DNA from: Uranotaenia lowii
Taxonomy: Eukaryota; Arthropoda; Insecta; Diptera; Culicidae
NCBI RefSeq assembly: GCF_029784155.1
Contig: NC_073692.1
Span: 319,567,641 to 319,631,640 of the forward strand
DNA: 64,000 nt
Direction of reading: 5' to 3'
Shown here: piece by piece, positions 1 through 12,489 of the stretch
Layout: each line of letters begins with the position of its first letter
How positions within the stretch are numbered: the first letter of the stretch is position 1
The notes under the pieces: generated by a model
What the model saw: only the letters and a program-made list of their open reading frames with translations
Told to the model about the DNA's origin: nothing
The model's database searches: none
Translations under genes and position numbers: made by a program

Positions 1-1155
1 AACCAGTGTCCCTTCTGTAGTGAAACGTGGCACTCACCGTTTCACTGTCAGAGATTCCTTCGATTGAAGATATCAGAACGTGTTGAAGCCGCCAATCGAA
101 GTCGAGTCTGCAGAAATTGCTTGCAGCATGGTCATTTTGCGACGAACTGCACTCGTAGCAGTTGTCGGTTGTGTCAACAAAAGCATCACACTATGTTGCA
201 TGCTACGCGATCCTCCGTTCCAAATCCGTCGAATCCGAGACTCAGTCAACTGTCAAACGCACAACCTATTCAAGAAAGCACCCATATTAATCCACAGCAA
301 GCTTATCAACAGCAAAGACAACAAACCATGCCAATAGTTACGGAAACACACACTCAACCACTAAATGCAACACACAATTCACCAAATACAACCACACAAA
401 TCAATTCACCTATGCCAAGCACAAGTCAAAGCTACGTAGCACTATCTGTTAAGCCTGCATCAAATACTCTGCTTCCTACCGCTCTTGTCAAGATCAAAGA
501 TCGCTACGGTAACGCTCTGATCGCTAGAGCCCTGCTGGACTCTTGCTCGCAACATTGTCTAATGACAGAAGAGTTTTCGAGAAAGCTGAAGCTCGATGAA
601 ACACCCACGGTTTTGTCAGTCCATGGTATTGGGTCGTCTGAGTCAGTGTCAACGAAAACCATACGTTCTGAAGTCTGTTCACGTTCGCCAAAAATATCTG
701 GTTTCCGAGAAACTATGCAGTTCTTTGTGTTGCCCAAACTTACGCTGCAGCTACCTTCGTCATCGTTTCATCCTTCGCCCATGTCGATTCCCGATTCCTC
801 TTTGCTAGCAGATCCTAACTTCCATGAGTCAAAGCGGGTCGATGTCATCATCGGTGCTGAATATTACACAGATTTGTTAAGGAATGAACGTAGAAAGATC
901 ACGAAGAATGGTCCCACGTTACAAAACACGGTTTTTGGTTGGATTGTGTCAGGTCGAGTGGTCGAATCTCCGCAAAAAATTTCCCATACCCCAGTCTGTT
1001 CGTCAAGCACCTACAGAAGCAGCTCATATGGCTATAGGAGCTGTAAACATGTCACGTTGAGACCACAAACTGAATTGAGGAACCCACAGTCAGAAATGAA
1101 GAAGAACGATTTGTCAGTACCCTACCAAAGAATGAGTCAGTTTTGTGTCAGTTAA
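1..1155 (+). pseudogene. BEL/Pao retrotransposon gag-pol fragment (zinc knuckles + aspartic protease)
   Basis: The reading frame is open from base 1, so the true start lies upstream. Three cysteine/histidine motifs come first: CPFCSETWHSPFHC at codons 3-16, a perfect CX2CX4HX4C knuckle (CRNCLQHGHFATNC, about codons 37-50) and CRLCQQKHHTMLH. This trio is typical of the gag/pol junction of BEL/Pao LTR retrotransposons. After a Gln/Thr-rich linker comes a retropepsin-like domain (DUF1758 type) with ALLDSCSQHC, then VIIGAEYY and TVFGWIVSGRV, which match the family's flap and C-terminal protease motifs. The catalytic D-S/T-G triad reads DSC, so the glycine is lost and the protease is probably inactive. 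The frame stops at 1153-1155, where a full element would continue into reverse transcriptase, RNase H and integrase. A relic; family call is firm. Confidence 0.85.
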
Positions 1156-3160
1156 AAGAGTATGAACCAGAGGTCAGATTGCGTCAGATGAGTAGTATTT
1201 TCGGTCTCCCTTAAGCCCACTCGTATAAAGTAATCAAATAATATTGAAATGAGACAAAATTTGATTCAAACCTCACATCGGATTAAGAAATACTCTGAGC
1301 TATCTATTGTTGCATGCGAGTATGAAGACTTTAATGAAGTACATGGTTGATTGAAGTCCACATGAGAAAAAGTCATTTCCATCCAAACCTTTTGAAGAAC
1401 TTTATTCATGTCGTTTGACGTTCCCCCAATCAGAATCTAAACGTTTGAAGAAATCGCTTGAAGAATCTTGTAGTCCTTAAACCATGTTGCTTGAAGTTCC
1501 TCCACATCGTTTGAAGATTGCTTTATGAAGAATCATGTCGTTTTAAGAGCAATAATCTTGTGCCATGTTTTTTTGAAGTTCTCCCATACCGTTTTAAGAA
1601 TAACTCTACGTTATGCAACACTACTGCTTGAGAGTAGTCTCTAATGAAATCATATAGATTCAAGTCTGCAGGTCTTGAAATAGTAGAATTCCTTAGAAAT
1701 AGAAGAATTTCATCTTGAAGCCTCTCACCATATCTACTGACGATCAAGGTTTCTGGAGAACCCCTAGTACATATCAACATAAAACCTCAGTACAAGGCAT
1801 CTCAACCCTCTGATCATTTGAAGAAAGGTCATTCTGGTCCTGAAGAGATCCCCAATGAAGTTTGAAAGAATGTCATCATCCGAATAACGATGGTCAGAAG
1901 TCGTAGGAGCATGCGCGGAGGCCCAGTGCCTCCGCTTTCAGGGAAGTCCTTGGTTTATTATGTTATTTCACATATGCTAAGCACTTTCCAATTTGCATTC
2001 AGGTTATGTCATAAACCGCTTGAGGCTGATTGATCACCCACGCCAGCTGATGGGCATCGCATTCTGGAGCAACCAAACACCAATGGGCCGCATGTTCATC
2101 ACTTCCGTCAATCCACAGCCGAGCGACCAATCCAAACGGTTCTCAACACCACACACGACTTGGGACAACCGGATCTAATGAACCTCTAAGTCAAGCAGAT
2201 CGATGCCCCAGGGTCCATACATCGGCAGTCGATCACCCCATTCCATTCGCACAGAAAAGGAACAGCATACCACCGGGCAGATTCGAAGAATGTCGAGCCT
2301 TTCCAGTTCGCCATCAGCCTCCATCCAGACATATCCAACTTGGGTCATCGTGAAGCCACCCACAACAAACAACCTGGCGCTTAGATCTGCGGATATGTAG
2401 CGCCTGTTGCCGTTCAAAGCGCAGCAAAACCTACGGTTTGAACAAATTATGCCAGTGTGATCAGAACGAAGGCCGCCATAAAATATGTGATACTTACTGT
2501 GTCATTCTGATCGCAAAGTGCCCTTCACGCACCCGTTCAAGCAGCTTTGAGTCAACCCCGCATACTTCCGGCACCCATCCAGTACATTTCAGAAGGGTCC
2601 AGTTCAGGCACTGCGTTTACAAGTCAGGGAGTCAAGGTGCTTAAGCAACAACGCAAAGTGCAACAGCATAGGCAATCTGGAAGAGAAAAAAAAATCACTA
2701 GAATCCATTGGATTCTTACTCAAAATGTTGATGATACTTACCTTGGCAATTTCGTACAAATAACTTTCCTGAGCAGCAGTGATGGCAACAACGGCAGCAA
2801 CACACGATTCTCCGGGACGACTAAAACAACCTCCAAGTACCAAAACATCGCAAACATTTTACTTGCTAATCGTTGAACCGAATCGTCCTAGTGGAAAGAT
2901 CCGAGTCCGTAACATCTTCAGCAGCAGACAGCCAGCAACCAAAACACTCCAAGTAGCAGCCAACAGCATAAACAATTCCATCCAGACTGAACGAATCCAC
3001 TGTTTATGTCGAGCAGCTCCAGTTTTCCAGCTACACACATCGTACAGCAAACACACTACTCAATACACAACACTGCAGGAGATATTTTTAAGAAAAAGGT
3101 GATCATGATATTCAGATCCAATGTAAACACAATTTACCGTTAGTTTAATTGAAATAGGTA
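1156..3160. other. Degraded sequence downstream of the BEL/Pao relic, no intact gene
   Basis: No reverse transcriptase, RNase H or integrase motif is visible, so the element has a large deletion or this is unrelated DNA. Bases 1380-1860 repeat short phrases built on TTTGAAG and GAAGAA, suggesting a decayed short-period repeat. Bases 1990-2440 and 2500-3100 have more balanced base composition and could be 3' untranslated retrotransposon sequence. Short open frames here show no recognisable domain. Confidence 0.4.
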
Positions 3161-3164
3161 TTTC

Positions 3165-3490
3165 AAGGCGGGCGGCATATGTTTGAGTGAAAACTCACCG
3201 CTCAATAGTGGTAGTATAGGGATAGAGATTGACACTAGCCAACGAGAATTTAGACCACCGAAAGAGATCTAAACGAGCTTTCGGGAGATATAAGCTCTGT
3301 TCAACAGAGCGTAAAAACACTCAGGTTAAAAGTTATGCTTATTTCCTCTCTCGTTTAGTTTACCACTACAAACTATTTTATATTGGTGTAGATAGATTTT
3401 CATTATTATTCTGTTCTCCCGTTCGCAACACTGTAGCTATATAGGAAGCAACACAGTCCAAACCAATCCGCCGTGTAGACTACATCGTCA
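3165..3490 (+). repeat. Possible BEL/Pao 3' LTR
   Basis: A purine-rich stretch (AAGGCGGGCGG, about 3169) precedes sequence resembling insect BEL LTRs in composition, with a short-stemmed GAGCTTTCGGGAG...AGCTCTGTTCAACAGAGC segment near 3270-3310. No second LTR copy is in the window, so LTR ends and target-site duplication cannot be confirmed. The call rests on position and style only. Confidence 0.3.
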
Positions 3491-4109
3491 AAATAAAACC
3501 CCCCAAATCGAACCAAAAATAAAAGTTGCGTTTTTAAGTTTTACTACCCAAATCGTCGCGAGTTCTAATTTATGTCCGAATAGTGTTCCGGTCCCAAAAC
3601 AATCTTTAAAATTCATTTTTTTAAACAAATTTCATAAATCTATATTTTATTACTGTCTATGAACTATTTTAAGTGAAAGAACATATACATAAATACATAT
3701 GTATGGGAATAGTCATAGAAATAAGGGTTTTAAAAGTTTCCGAAATGTTCCACTTTTTTCGGCGATGTCCCGCTTTTTTCGTGAAATGTCCCGCTTTGTT
3801 TCTGAAAGTATCTGGTGAGCAGATGAGCTAATTGCATAAAAAAAAATGGTAAAAATCATTTTCAAGGCCTGTGTGCTCATGGGTTCTTACCATTTTCGTT
3901 GAAATTCTACCAAATATGTTCAGGAAAACTATAATATTGCTTAATACACTATTTGGCAACTTTAACTAAACATTTAGCTCCCCATTACTTTCAAGTGTTA
4001 ATCTTTCAAGTGATAAACATACCTTGAATCCTCTTCCGTCTTTGATTTTTTATCCGTTATATTCCCTGGAGTTTAAAAAAAATGATAGCAGTGGTTACGA
4101 TTTAGAACT

Positions 4110-4290
4110 GTTTTACTTCAGGAGTGTCAAATTGACACTCAAAGTCTGATTAAGGAATTTTTTTCTTTGCTTTCAGGGAGCGTTAATAAAAAACTAACGA
4201 TGCAAAATGAAAGATTTCATGAATTCATTAGGGACCCTTGAAGAAATTGTTATGTTTTGATGTACCTGAAAAACATTACAAGACTCCACC
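4110..4290 (+). repeat. Dispersed repeat, copy 1 (partner at 56.1 kb)
   Basis: The segment holds TTTTACTTCAGGAGTG, then CAAATTGACACT, a run of T, AGGGAGCG, GATGCAA, TGAATTCATT and GAAGAAATT in an order that recurs, diverged, at 56115-56340. Same orientation, no coding potential. Probably two members of one old noncoding transposon family. Confidence 0.55.
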
Positions 4291-4499
4291 AATTTCGACT
4301 GATAAACACAATTTCGAAACGTCATTTAATACCATTTTAGATATGAGATGGATGGATGTATGGAAAAGTTTTATGATCGAATTTTGGAACCGACCATAGA
4401 TATACATTTTGTGGATTGGCCCAAAAAAACTGCTCTTTGCAAAATTTGAGCCCAATTGGACTTCATTTGCCTCATAGAGCTCAAAGTTACAGTTTTTAT

Positions 4500-4660
4500 A
4501 CACTCAAAAATCATTAAAAGGGACCAAAGGATTTCCAGAAAATCGAAATTTTTATTTTGATGCCAAATTGCTTAGAAATGCAGGAAACGTCGAGATCTGG
4601 TGTTATCTCGAAAAATTTGTTTGGTCAAAAATCGACTTTCTGGGACTTTAGCGGAATTAA
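4500..4660 (+). repeat. Dispersed repeat, copy 1 (inverted partner at 37.5 kb)
   Basis: Shared landmarks with the reverse complement of 37470-37720 include ACCAAAGGA, GAAATCGAAATTTT, TCTGGTGTTATCTCGA, GGTCAAAAATCGA and TTTCTGGGACTT. The order is the same and the copies are clearly diverged. No protein is encoded. Confidence 0.6.
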
Positions 4661-7322
4661 AATAGGGAATGAATGTGAGAGTTAAGTATATGAGAATTTT
4701 AAAACATTATGAGATAATAAATGGTTTTCAACCCGAATATGTCTTTTTGAATACGAACAGAGCATTTTATCATCTAGATGAAAGCCCTCATTATTCTACT
4801 CGCGAAAATTAATCTGTTTGCGAAGTTTTACATCAAGAATACGGATTTTTATCTTTTTTAAAATAATGGAGTCCCCGGTTTATATCTATATATACCGAAC
4901 TTTAATCATCCGTACTTTGTATTTAGAAGAATTTAAACACATGGTTGATTCAGTCTGATTAAAACTTATATAGATAAAGCTCGTTCAAAAATGTGTTATT
5001 TGACTCATATTTGGTTTTTTTCGGTAATTGATAGAAAATTACATTTTCCGTGATTTCAGAAATCTAGCCTCGGAACACTGTAAACAAACTGAATAACTTA
5101 GTCAAATAGGTCACTGCCGCTTTTGTGCAGCTAAAGGTAGTATTCCCTTGGGGTCAAATGTTAACAAGAAGGTATGACAAGAGAGGTTTTTGTATGTCCA
5201 GGATGACGAATCAATTATATTTAAATTACCAATGTGAACGTTGTGTTAACTATATTGTGCTTAATGTGCCTCACGTTTTATATTTTTATAATCTTGAAAC
5301 TACAAATAGGTAATAGTAATGAATTGCAACTGTCCAGTTATTTCATATGCCTTAAATCATAGTTTTGTTTCGTCTTAACATTTCCTACCACATCGAGGAG
5401 AGGATTTATTTTCGTTCAAAAGTTGATAAATATATAGAAAACCAAGTAATAATTGCAATATGTTGTGTCTATTGTACGACACTCAACATGATTAGTCCCA
5501 GAAAGGATTCAAACCGGAACTTTTTGAATTCATACCGACACATGAGCTTGCACCCCAAATAACTGAACTTTATTAAGAAAAACGCAAAAGTTCATTCCAA
5601 CAATATACGGTTGTAAGGTTCAATCAAGCAATGACGGTAACAAACACACCGGAAGGACATCGAACAAGTTCCGAAACCAATCTCGTTCCGGAATTTATCG
5701 GGTGGTTTGCAAAGGTTGCTTAGTTTATACCTCTACCCGAAGAAGGAGAACAACTTTTCATCCGATGATGTTTGCTGTGCTGTGGTTGTTGATTGTTGTT
5801 GTTTGTTGCTGTACCTAGTGTAGTGCATTCATTTGGATCGACACACAAAGATGTTTGACGTTTGACATCGAGTGACAAACAAGTTTATAAATTTGCTTCA
5901 TGTGCTCAGCAAAGCTGTGAAAAGTTTCCACTACAATCGAAACGTTTGGAGAACAATATCAAAATGTCATATGAATATTAACCAGCTTTGAATGCAATTT
6001 GACAAAAATATCAACCCTGTCCTTTTTAAACTTTCGAAAAGGGAAAAAATATTATTTTTTCCATTTTTAAAGGAATTTAATCCATTAAGGTTATTCTTCC
6101 TTGAAATATCCTTTTTGAATTACTCCTCGCGTGCTGTTCTACATTAGATTTACTTTTTAAATAAGTATTAACCCTAAACATTCAAGAAAAATTTAAGGAG
6201 AAGCTTTAACGCCCTAGACGAAAGACATAAAAATAACGTTGAAACGATAATGTCAGTTTTCCGTGGGAGCCGTTTTCAACTTTGGAGCCAGAATGGTTTA
6301 TCGTGTCCACGCCTGGGTGTGAGAGTGGCTGTCTTTCTGAGGATTGGCGTCGTTTTTATTACCATTTGTGCAAATGAAACATGACAGTTGATATGCTCTT
6401 CTTCAGGAGCTAAATTTTCGTTACCTCTTTGCATCCGACAGGTATGTTATTAAAGAAGGAGGAATTGAATAAAAATAAGTTAAACGCTACGCTAAATCTT
6501 TTATTTACTTTAGAAATCTCCTTGCCAACGCATAAAATGTGTAACAGTTTACTGAAAATTCATGAACCATAAAATAAGATGATAAAAATTCAAAATTTTT
6601 GCTTCGGCTTCAAAAATTGGTTTCGAATGTACAAAAGTAATCCAGCAGATTTAAAACCTATTTTCAGAACTAGGAATGGAATTTTTTAAAAGTAAATTTT
6701 TTTTTTGAAAATATATCGAAAAACTAACGAAACGATTTTATAATTAAATTTATACATAAAAAAAATTAAAATTTACGTTTTTCTGGGAACTTAGCTTAAA
6801 TACTTAGAATTCGATTTCAGATTGAAAACTCCGATTCAGAATTCAGGTTTAAAATTTAGCTGCATATAGTTTTAAAATCTTGATCGTTGGATTTGAACTG
6901 ATATTTCGAGTTTTTTTCGTCTGATCGAGCTTCGAAGATTGAACAGATTATCTGGTCCAGTTATGAAGGCTGAAAATCCGAAAGTATATCATACAACATA
7001 AATAACTCAAGGATATAGCAACAAAACTTTGATCAATGATACACACAGAAAAGAAAATCTCATTATCATATTTGAATGTACATTGTACACTAAAGTTCTT
7101 TTTCCACGGGTATACGCTCCGTGCTAAAAAAAAGTATTAATGTCCGTCAATCACTAGAGCTATTTGCGAATACCGCATTAAAAAGCTGAGGTTATTCCGA
7201 AATTATTTCAAAATTTTGAAGTTGGGACTGGGATCGGCTCTGAAATTGGGGATAATCAGTCATGAAACGTGAGGCCTGAAACAGAAAGCGTGCAACTTGA
7301 GCCTTTTTAAATGAGTTTACAG

Positions 7323-7509
7323 GGCTTGTGATATAGCTCAGTTGGCAAGTCTGTTGTCTCCTGAGCCGATGTCCGCGAGTTCGAGCCCAAGAGTAAACAT
7401 CGAACACAGTTGTACCGGATAGTTTCTCAATAACGATCCGCCAACTGTAACGTTGATAAAGTCGCGAATGCCATAAAGATGGTAAAACGACTATAATCGA
7501 AACAAAAAA
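7323..7509 (+). mobile_element. tRNA-derived SINE, copy 1, with perfect target-site duplication
   Basis: The head looks like a tRNA gene with a pol III internal promoter: box A TAGCTCAGTTGG near 7334 and box B GAGTTCGAGCCC at 7377-7388. An unrelated body follows, ending in an A-rich tail. The element is flanked by a perfect 14-bp direct repeat, AAATGAGTTTACAG, at 7309-7322 and 7510-7523, the signature of LINE-assisted retrotransposition. It is not a functional tRNA because the acceptor stem does not close. Further copies are at 13.55 kb (minus strand) and 14.92 kb. Confidence 0.9.
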
Positions 7510-7537
7510 AAATGAGTTTACAGTTGATCTCAGACAG

Positions 7538-7637
7538 TTTTCATATCTCAGGTCTCAAATTTGCAATCTCAGATCTTAAATATCAGGTCTCTGATTTAAG
7601 ATCTGAGATTGCAAATTTGAGACCTGAGATATGAAAA
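7538..7637. repeat. Perfect 44-bp inverted repeat (hairpin)
   Basis: Arms 7538-7581 and 7594-7637 are exact reverse complements, separated by a 12-base loop. The arms carry CTCAGGT/CTCAAAT-type heptamers and so belong to the decayed 7-bp repeat that follows. No coding potential. Confidence 0.9.
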
Positions 7638-7639
7638 CT

Positions 7640-8225
7640 TAGACAGACAAGTTAGACCTGAGTTCTGAGAATCAAGATTTGAACGAGAACGAGAACTGAG
7701 AAAGTAAGGCATAAGACTTGAAGCGTAAGATGTGAGACGTGAGCACAGATGAGTGAGACGTGAGATGTAAAAAGTGCGAAGCGAGACAGGAGATATGATG
7801 CGTGAGATGTGAGAAGTGGTAAGTTATTCATGGAACATGAGAGCTGAGTAGTTAGATGTGAGAGGTGAGGCTTGAGAAGTGAGGCGCAGCTCGTTTACTT
7901 GGAATAGTGAAAAGTGAGTAATGAGACGTGAACAATGAAAAGTTAGACGAAGAAACTTTTGAACTGAGAAGTGGGAAATGAGAAGTGAGAAGTGAGAAAT
8001 AAGAAGTAAGCAACGAAACGCAAGACATGAGAATTAAGTGAAGAAACAAGTGATGAAGAGAGATGTGAGGAGTGAAGTGTAAGATGTGAGATTTGAGACG
8101 TAAAAAGTGAGGAGTTGGACGTTACACGCAACACGTACGATGTGAGACGTGATACGTGAGCCGTGACGCATGAGACCTGACACGTGAGGCGTAACAGTGA
8201 GCCGTAAGACGTGAGACATGAGAAG
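7640..8225 (-). repeat. Decayed heptamer minisatellite (GTCTCAT/GTCTCAC-type)
   Basis: The plus strand is dominated by variants of GTGAGA, GTGAGACGTGAGA and GAAGTGAGAAGTGAG. Read on the minus strand it gives TCTCAT/TCTCAC heptamers like the homogeneous array at 30933-31690. Open frames of Ser/Leu/His-rich sequence here are by-products of the repeat. Confidence 0.75.
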
Positions 8226-9469
8226 TTCAAAGTGTCTGTTTCAATGAATTATAACAGCATGTCGTGAGCTTGGTTGATTCGCCCCAAAAAGTTAATTTTT
8301 TTTTTAATTTTATAGCGTTATTTTCTGAAAATATACAAATAAAAAAATTTCAAAAAATTCAGAACCTATAAGCAAATAAATTTGCTAGAAAATAAATTTA
8401 AAGCAGTATAGATTGCAAATTTGAAATCAATATTTCAGTAATACCAGAAATAGAATACAAAACGAATTTTTAAGTAAAACCAGTTTAAAATTTCAGACAT
8501 AAGAATCAGTGCACAGAAATTAAATATATAAAATATAACACCAGATTCAAAACATATCAAAATCCAATTGTAAAATAAATATCAAACCAGAAATTAATCA
8601 TTGTTAAGTAAAATGATAATGAATTTAAATTTCTTTTCTTAATTTTCAATTGCAAATATATAAATCAACATGTTGAATTCATCATTGAAAGCTAAAACTG
8701 ACGATTGCAGATTGGATGATGTATGTTCTCTTGAATTATCTGAGAGAAATAAAAATAAGGAATTCCTAGTTTTTTTTTGTAAATTTTGGAAGCACGATAC
8801 ATAATCTAATTCATTTGACATTAATCATTATTCTGACTTTTAATAGCTAAATTTCGACAATTATGACCGATGCCAGCAAGGTAATTTAAAAAAAAAGTGA
8901 AACATTCTTAATTTTCGAGCGCAGGTTTGTATTTTAAAACTGTAAGCTCTGAATACTTTGTCGCCGCGTATTGGAGTATTGGGTCCTGGAAAGGACAAAA
9001 TATAGAAACTTTGTTTTTATTATCAATAATTTAGATATATTGGCTTCCATAAAGATTATATTTTTAGAAAAATTCCGAATTGTAGAACAAAGCCAAGTTA
9101 TTCGTGGAACGTGAGAGCTGAGTAGTTATTTAGATGTGAGAAGTGAGACAAACAACATCAAGCTTGTTGAAAATATTTTTTTTAAATTAAAAAAGTTTGC
9201 ATGAAAATTGGTAAAGCTGAAATGTTAAAACAATTCTATAAAATTGAGTAAATTAATTTGAAAATTTAAACAAAATATGAAGATGAAAACAAAATTGTTT
9301 TAAACAATTTTATTGGAAATGTTGTCAATAAAACCATGTCACCATTTTAAAAAATAGTTTAAAGAATTTAATTGATAACTCCAGAAAACAGCATCCTTTA
9401 GTAACAAAGTAGTAAACTTAGATTCATCGATGATGAAAATCTTAAAATTTGAATCATAATCTGGCAAAC
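8226..9469. other. AT-rich gene-free stretch
   Basis: No recognisable gene. At 9093-9145 there is a second, separate copy of a phrase from 7822-7860 (GTTATTCxTGGAAC, then GAGAGCTGAGTAGTTA and AGATGTGAGA), so part of the decayed heptamer block was duplicated about 1.27 kb downstream. Confidence 0.6.
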
Positions 9470-9940
9470 TAAAATTGACAGGACTTAAGATTGCCAGAAG
9501 TTCTTCTACACGTGTCCGGTTCGGGCAAATTTGGGCATTCTATTACCAAATTTTCAAACCAAACCCCGGCACTCTCCGGGAAAATTTGATAAAAAATCAG
9601 GAACTATTAAACAAAAATCAAGAAAAAAATACATTGGATCATTATTTTTTCATCGAAAAACTTCACCAAACTTTGAATCGTATTTCAGGCTCCCAAAAAA
9701 TCGTTTTTGTTTATTTTATAAAAACTAACATGAAAAAAATCAATTTTTGGCGACAAAATTTGAAATTATAACGATGAAATTGGATTTACAAAAAAAAATG
9801 TAAATGGATTCGGATAAAATCAGGATATTTTTTAACAAAATTTGGGCAACCAGGCCAGGTCGAACCTTTCCCATTTTTTTGAAAAAAACGAATATTCTGG
9901 CAAGTCCGCGTAAAACCGGGTAATCTGACCATCTTAATTT
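9470..9940. repeat. Candidate dispersed repeat with weak inverted ends
   Basis: The left end contains ACTTAAGATTGCCAGAAG. The right end contains TTCTGGCAAGTCCGCG and CCGGGTAATCTGACC, partly its inverse (GCCAGAA/TTCTGGC). Interior frames are lysine/asparagine-rich by composition only. Likely a noncoding DNA transposon; boundaries uncertain. Confidence 0.35.
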
Positions 9941-10839
9941 GGCTTATTTGATTTGAACTTACAATTAGTTTTTAAGAAAGCCATCAGTTTTAAAAAAATT
10001 CTAAAAATTTATCCATCCAATTTTCAAAATTAAAAGAAAAGGATTGAAATTTTGCGGCTCAAATCGGATTTATGCAATCTTGATCCAAGTTAAATATTAA
10101 AGTTTGAATTATGGTTCTTGAAAAAACTGCAATATTCATAATGTTGAACAATTTGCGAAACCATATGGAATTCCCTTAAATTTCTTTAGGAGAAGATACT
10201 TGTGTCTTTATCTTCAATTACTTTTCATTAAAAATTAATTCCTGTGTACAGCTTTTTTTAAAAGTTTTTTCATCACACAAAACTTGCAAAATGAACTCAA
10301 TTTCTACTTTATTTTTGTTATTTTTAGTTGAAATATACACACGATCTGACTTTGGTTAAATGTTATAATCGAACCAACTATAAGAAGCATAAGCCTCCGA
10401 TCTCTTGCAATTTAAATCCCTTACCGAAAAAGTCATCGTAATAATTTTATTTTGATTGTGAAACTCATTTAGGAGGTGAATCTGAATCTGAATGTTAAAC
10501 CTGAATTCAATATTTATATTTTTAACCAGTTTTCGAATTTTTATACGATTTCTGAAATGTACATTAAAAACGCTTTAATAGCCAAGAATTTAAAAAAAGT
10601 TTCAGAGCCCTCAATCATGAATCCATTATTATCATTCTGATTATTTGTGTTTCACTGATTATTTGTTACAAGCTGTTCCCATACGAGCTCCGTTTCGCTT
10701 TCAACTTGGAATATGTTATGAACAGTTTATATGAAAGTCAATAGCCAAATATTTTCTTAATGCATTTCCGAATTAATTGTTAAGTTATAATTGCAAAAAT
10801 ATTGAACGAACACCTCTTCTATCGTCTGCTACTTCATTT
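9941..10839. other. AT-rich gene-free stretch
   Basis: I see no gene, array or inverted repeat that I can support. Confidence 0.6.
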
Positions 10840-11370
10840 GAAATCAGAAATTGATTGCCCGTGCCAAAAACAAAAACCTCCCGTTTATAAATGTCGAGTC
10901 GATCGCCGCATAACAACGCAATTATTGCCAAAAAGCTAAACTCCTTTTGGTGGCCTCTTATACAATCTTTGATATCTGAAGTTGATTGTCCGTCTCTGAA
11001 AACTACAGTGTGCAAATTTTCATCCCAATCCGATGTATAACAACGACGATATTTCAAAAATATTGTAAGGTTAATATGGACGACCCTATTGCCGGCCCCT
11101 TACGCTGAATTCAATACCTGAAATGGATTGATCGTCCCTCAAATCTCTCTTGTACCAATTTTCACCTAAATAGATGTATGCAAACGAAAATATCGCAAAA
11201 ATAGTGAATAGTTAATATGGACGACCCCTTAGGCCGACCACTGACTTTAATTTGGATAAGTGAATTCAATTCTTTGTCCCGAATAACCCCTATTTGCCAA
11301 TTTTCAACCCAATCCGATGTATAAAAACAGCAAGATGACTAAGATATTGAAAACTTAATATAGACAAACA
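10840..11370. repeat. Diverged tandem repeat, about 142-bp unit, four units
   Basis: A landmark AATTTTCA-CC-AATCCGATGTATA ends its T run at 11020, 11162 and 11304, giving an exact 142-bp spacing. TTAATATGGACGACCC recurs near 11070 and 11210 and, diverged (TTAATATAGACAAAC), near 11350. A fourth, shorter unit begins with TTGATTGCCCGT at 10851, matching TTGATTGTCCGT at 10982. Noncoding. Confidence 0.8.
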
Positions 11371-12489
11371 TCATTTCTTAGGAAGCTTGAATAGATTTGG
11401 CCTAATAGTTTTATCTTCAAAAGATTAAACTGCTTTTTTATCTTTTCCATCCCTTATCTAATGAAAATATCTGTTGAAGATTATCCCACTTTTCAATATG
11501 GATGATTTTGTTGAGCATGTTGAAAACTCACTTCGCATGTTTTTAACTGCATGTGTGTATTTTTTTCGCTTTTCAATTTCGCAATGTTTAATTTAGTTTA
11601 CCTTAAATGTTGGAAGTTCTACTAATAGCTTTTTGAAGTTATCATCGAAAACAAATCATTTCGAAAACACCATTTCTATATTATGAAAAAGGTTTTTTTT
11701 GAGTTCTGTTTTTTTTTTCATGGGCACAAACATCCAATTAATAGATTGTTCAAGCCAATTGAAATGAGCTTGAAGAATTTAAAGGTTCCAGAATATTCTA
11801 GAATTTAGCCACGTGTTTTTGAAGCTTCTGGAATCTTATTTGCTTCGTAAGCATTCGCAGGGGTTCCAGAATCATCTTGTATCTTCAAGAGTTGAGTGCC
11901 GGGAACATTCTAGAAGGTTCGATGTGCTAATAAAAGGAGCCTCGCGCTGTGAGGCGAGGTCAGATCCATTTAAGAATCGTGCGCGTTTATATCGTCTGTA
12001 ATTAAACCTTCCAAGTAATGTTAAAAGAGAAGAAAATATAGAGAAACTTTAAGTTGAAGTGATTTCTATCTTATTTGAAGAACAAACCCAAAATACAGTC
12101 CACTGCCCAAACATAGATGGTAGAATCGACCACATCGATCATCAATGATAACTCAAAAGTTAGAAATTGGTCAGTGAAATCGAATTGGATAAAACTCAAA
12201 ACCTCAAATTTTATTATCTTATCAATTTTCTAATCCCCCATCAAAATTCCAATTGAAGCGTTAAAATCGCAGCCTTGAACTTATAAAGTCTGAATCTAAA
12301 AAATTTTTCTTTCTCTATGAGGAATTCCAAAAATATAAAAATGGTTGACCTTCAAAGCCCCCCAACAGCGGTAAAGAGCTCTTTGAAAGCCACTGCTATT
12401 CTAGTCAATATATTCCTAACAGGTTAGTTGAATTTTTCAATCAAAATGTAGGCTTATAATTGTATCCAAATATCTCGTACCGGTAGCAT
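11371..12489. other. AT-rich gene-free stretch
   Basis: No recognisable gene. A 61-codon frame near 11813 shows no domain. Nothing else is supported. Confidence 0.6.

Larger units (their letters stand above)
3491..7308. other. AT-rich gene-free stretch with dispersed repeats
   Basis: No open frame here resembles a protein family. The stretch contains two blocks that recur elsewhere in the window (4110-4290 and 4500-4660, listed separately). Short segments such as 5640-5900 have balanced composition and GTT-rich runs and may be single-copy mosquito DNA. Nothing else is supported. Confidence 0.6.

Noticed and set aside
7322..7395. Possible functional tRNA gene
   Set aside because: A and B boxes are present but the acceptor and anticodon stems do not fold properly, and it is the head of a SINE flanked by target duplications.
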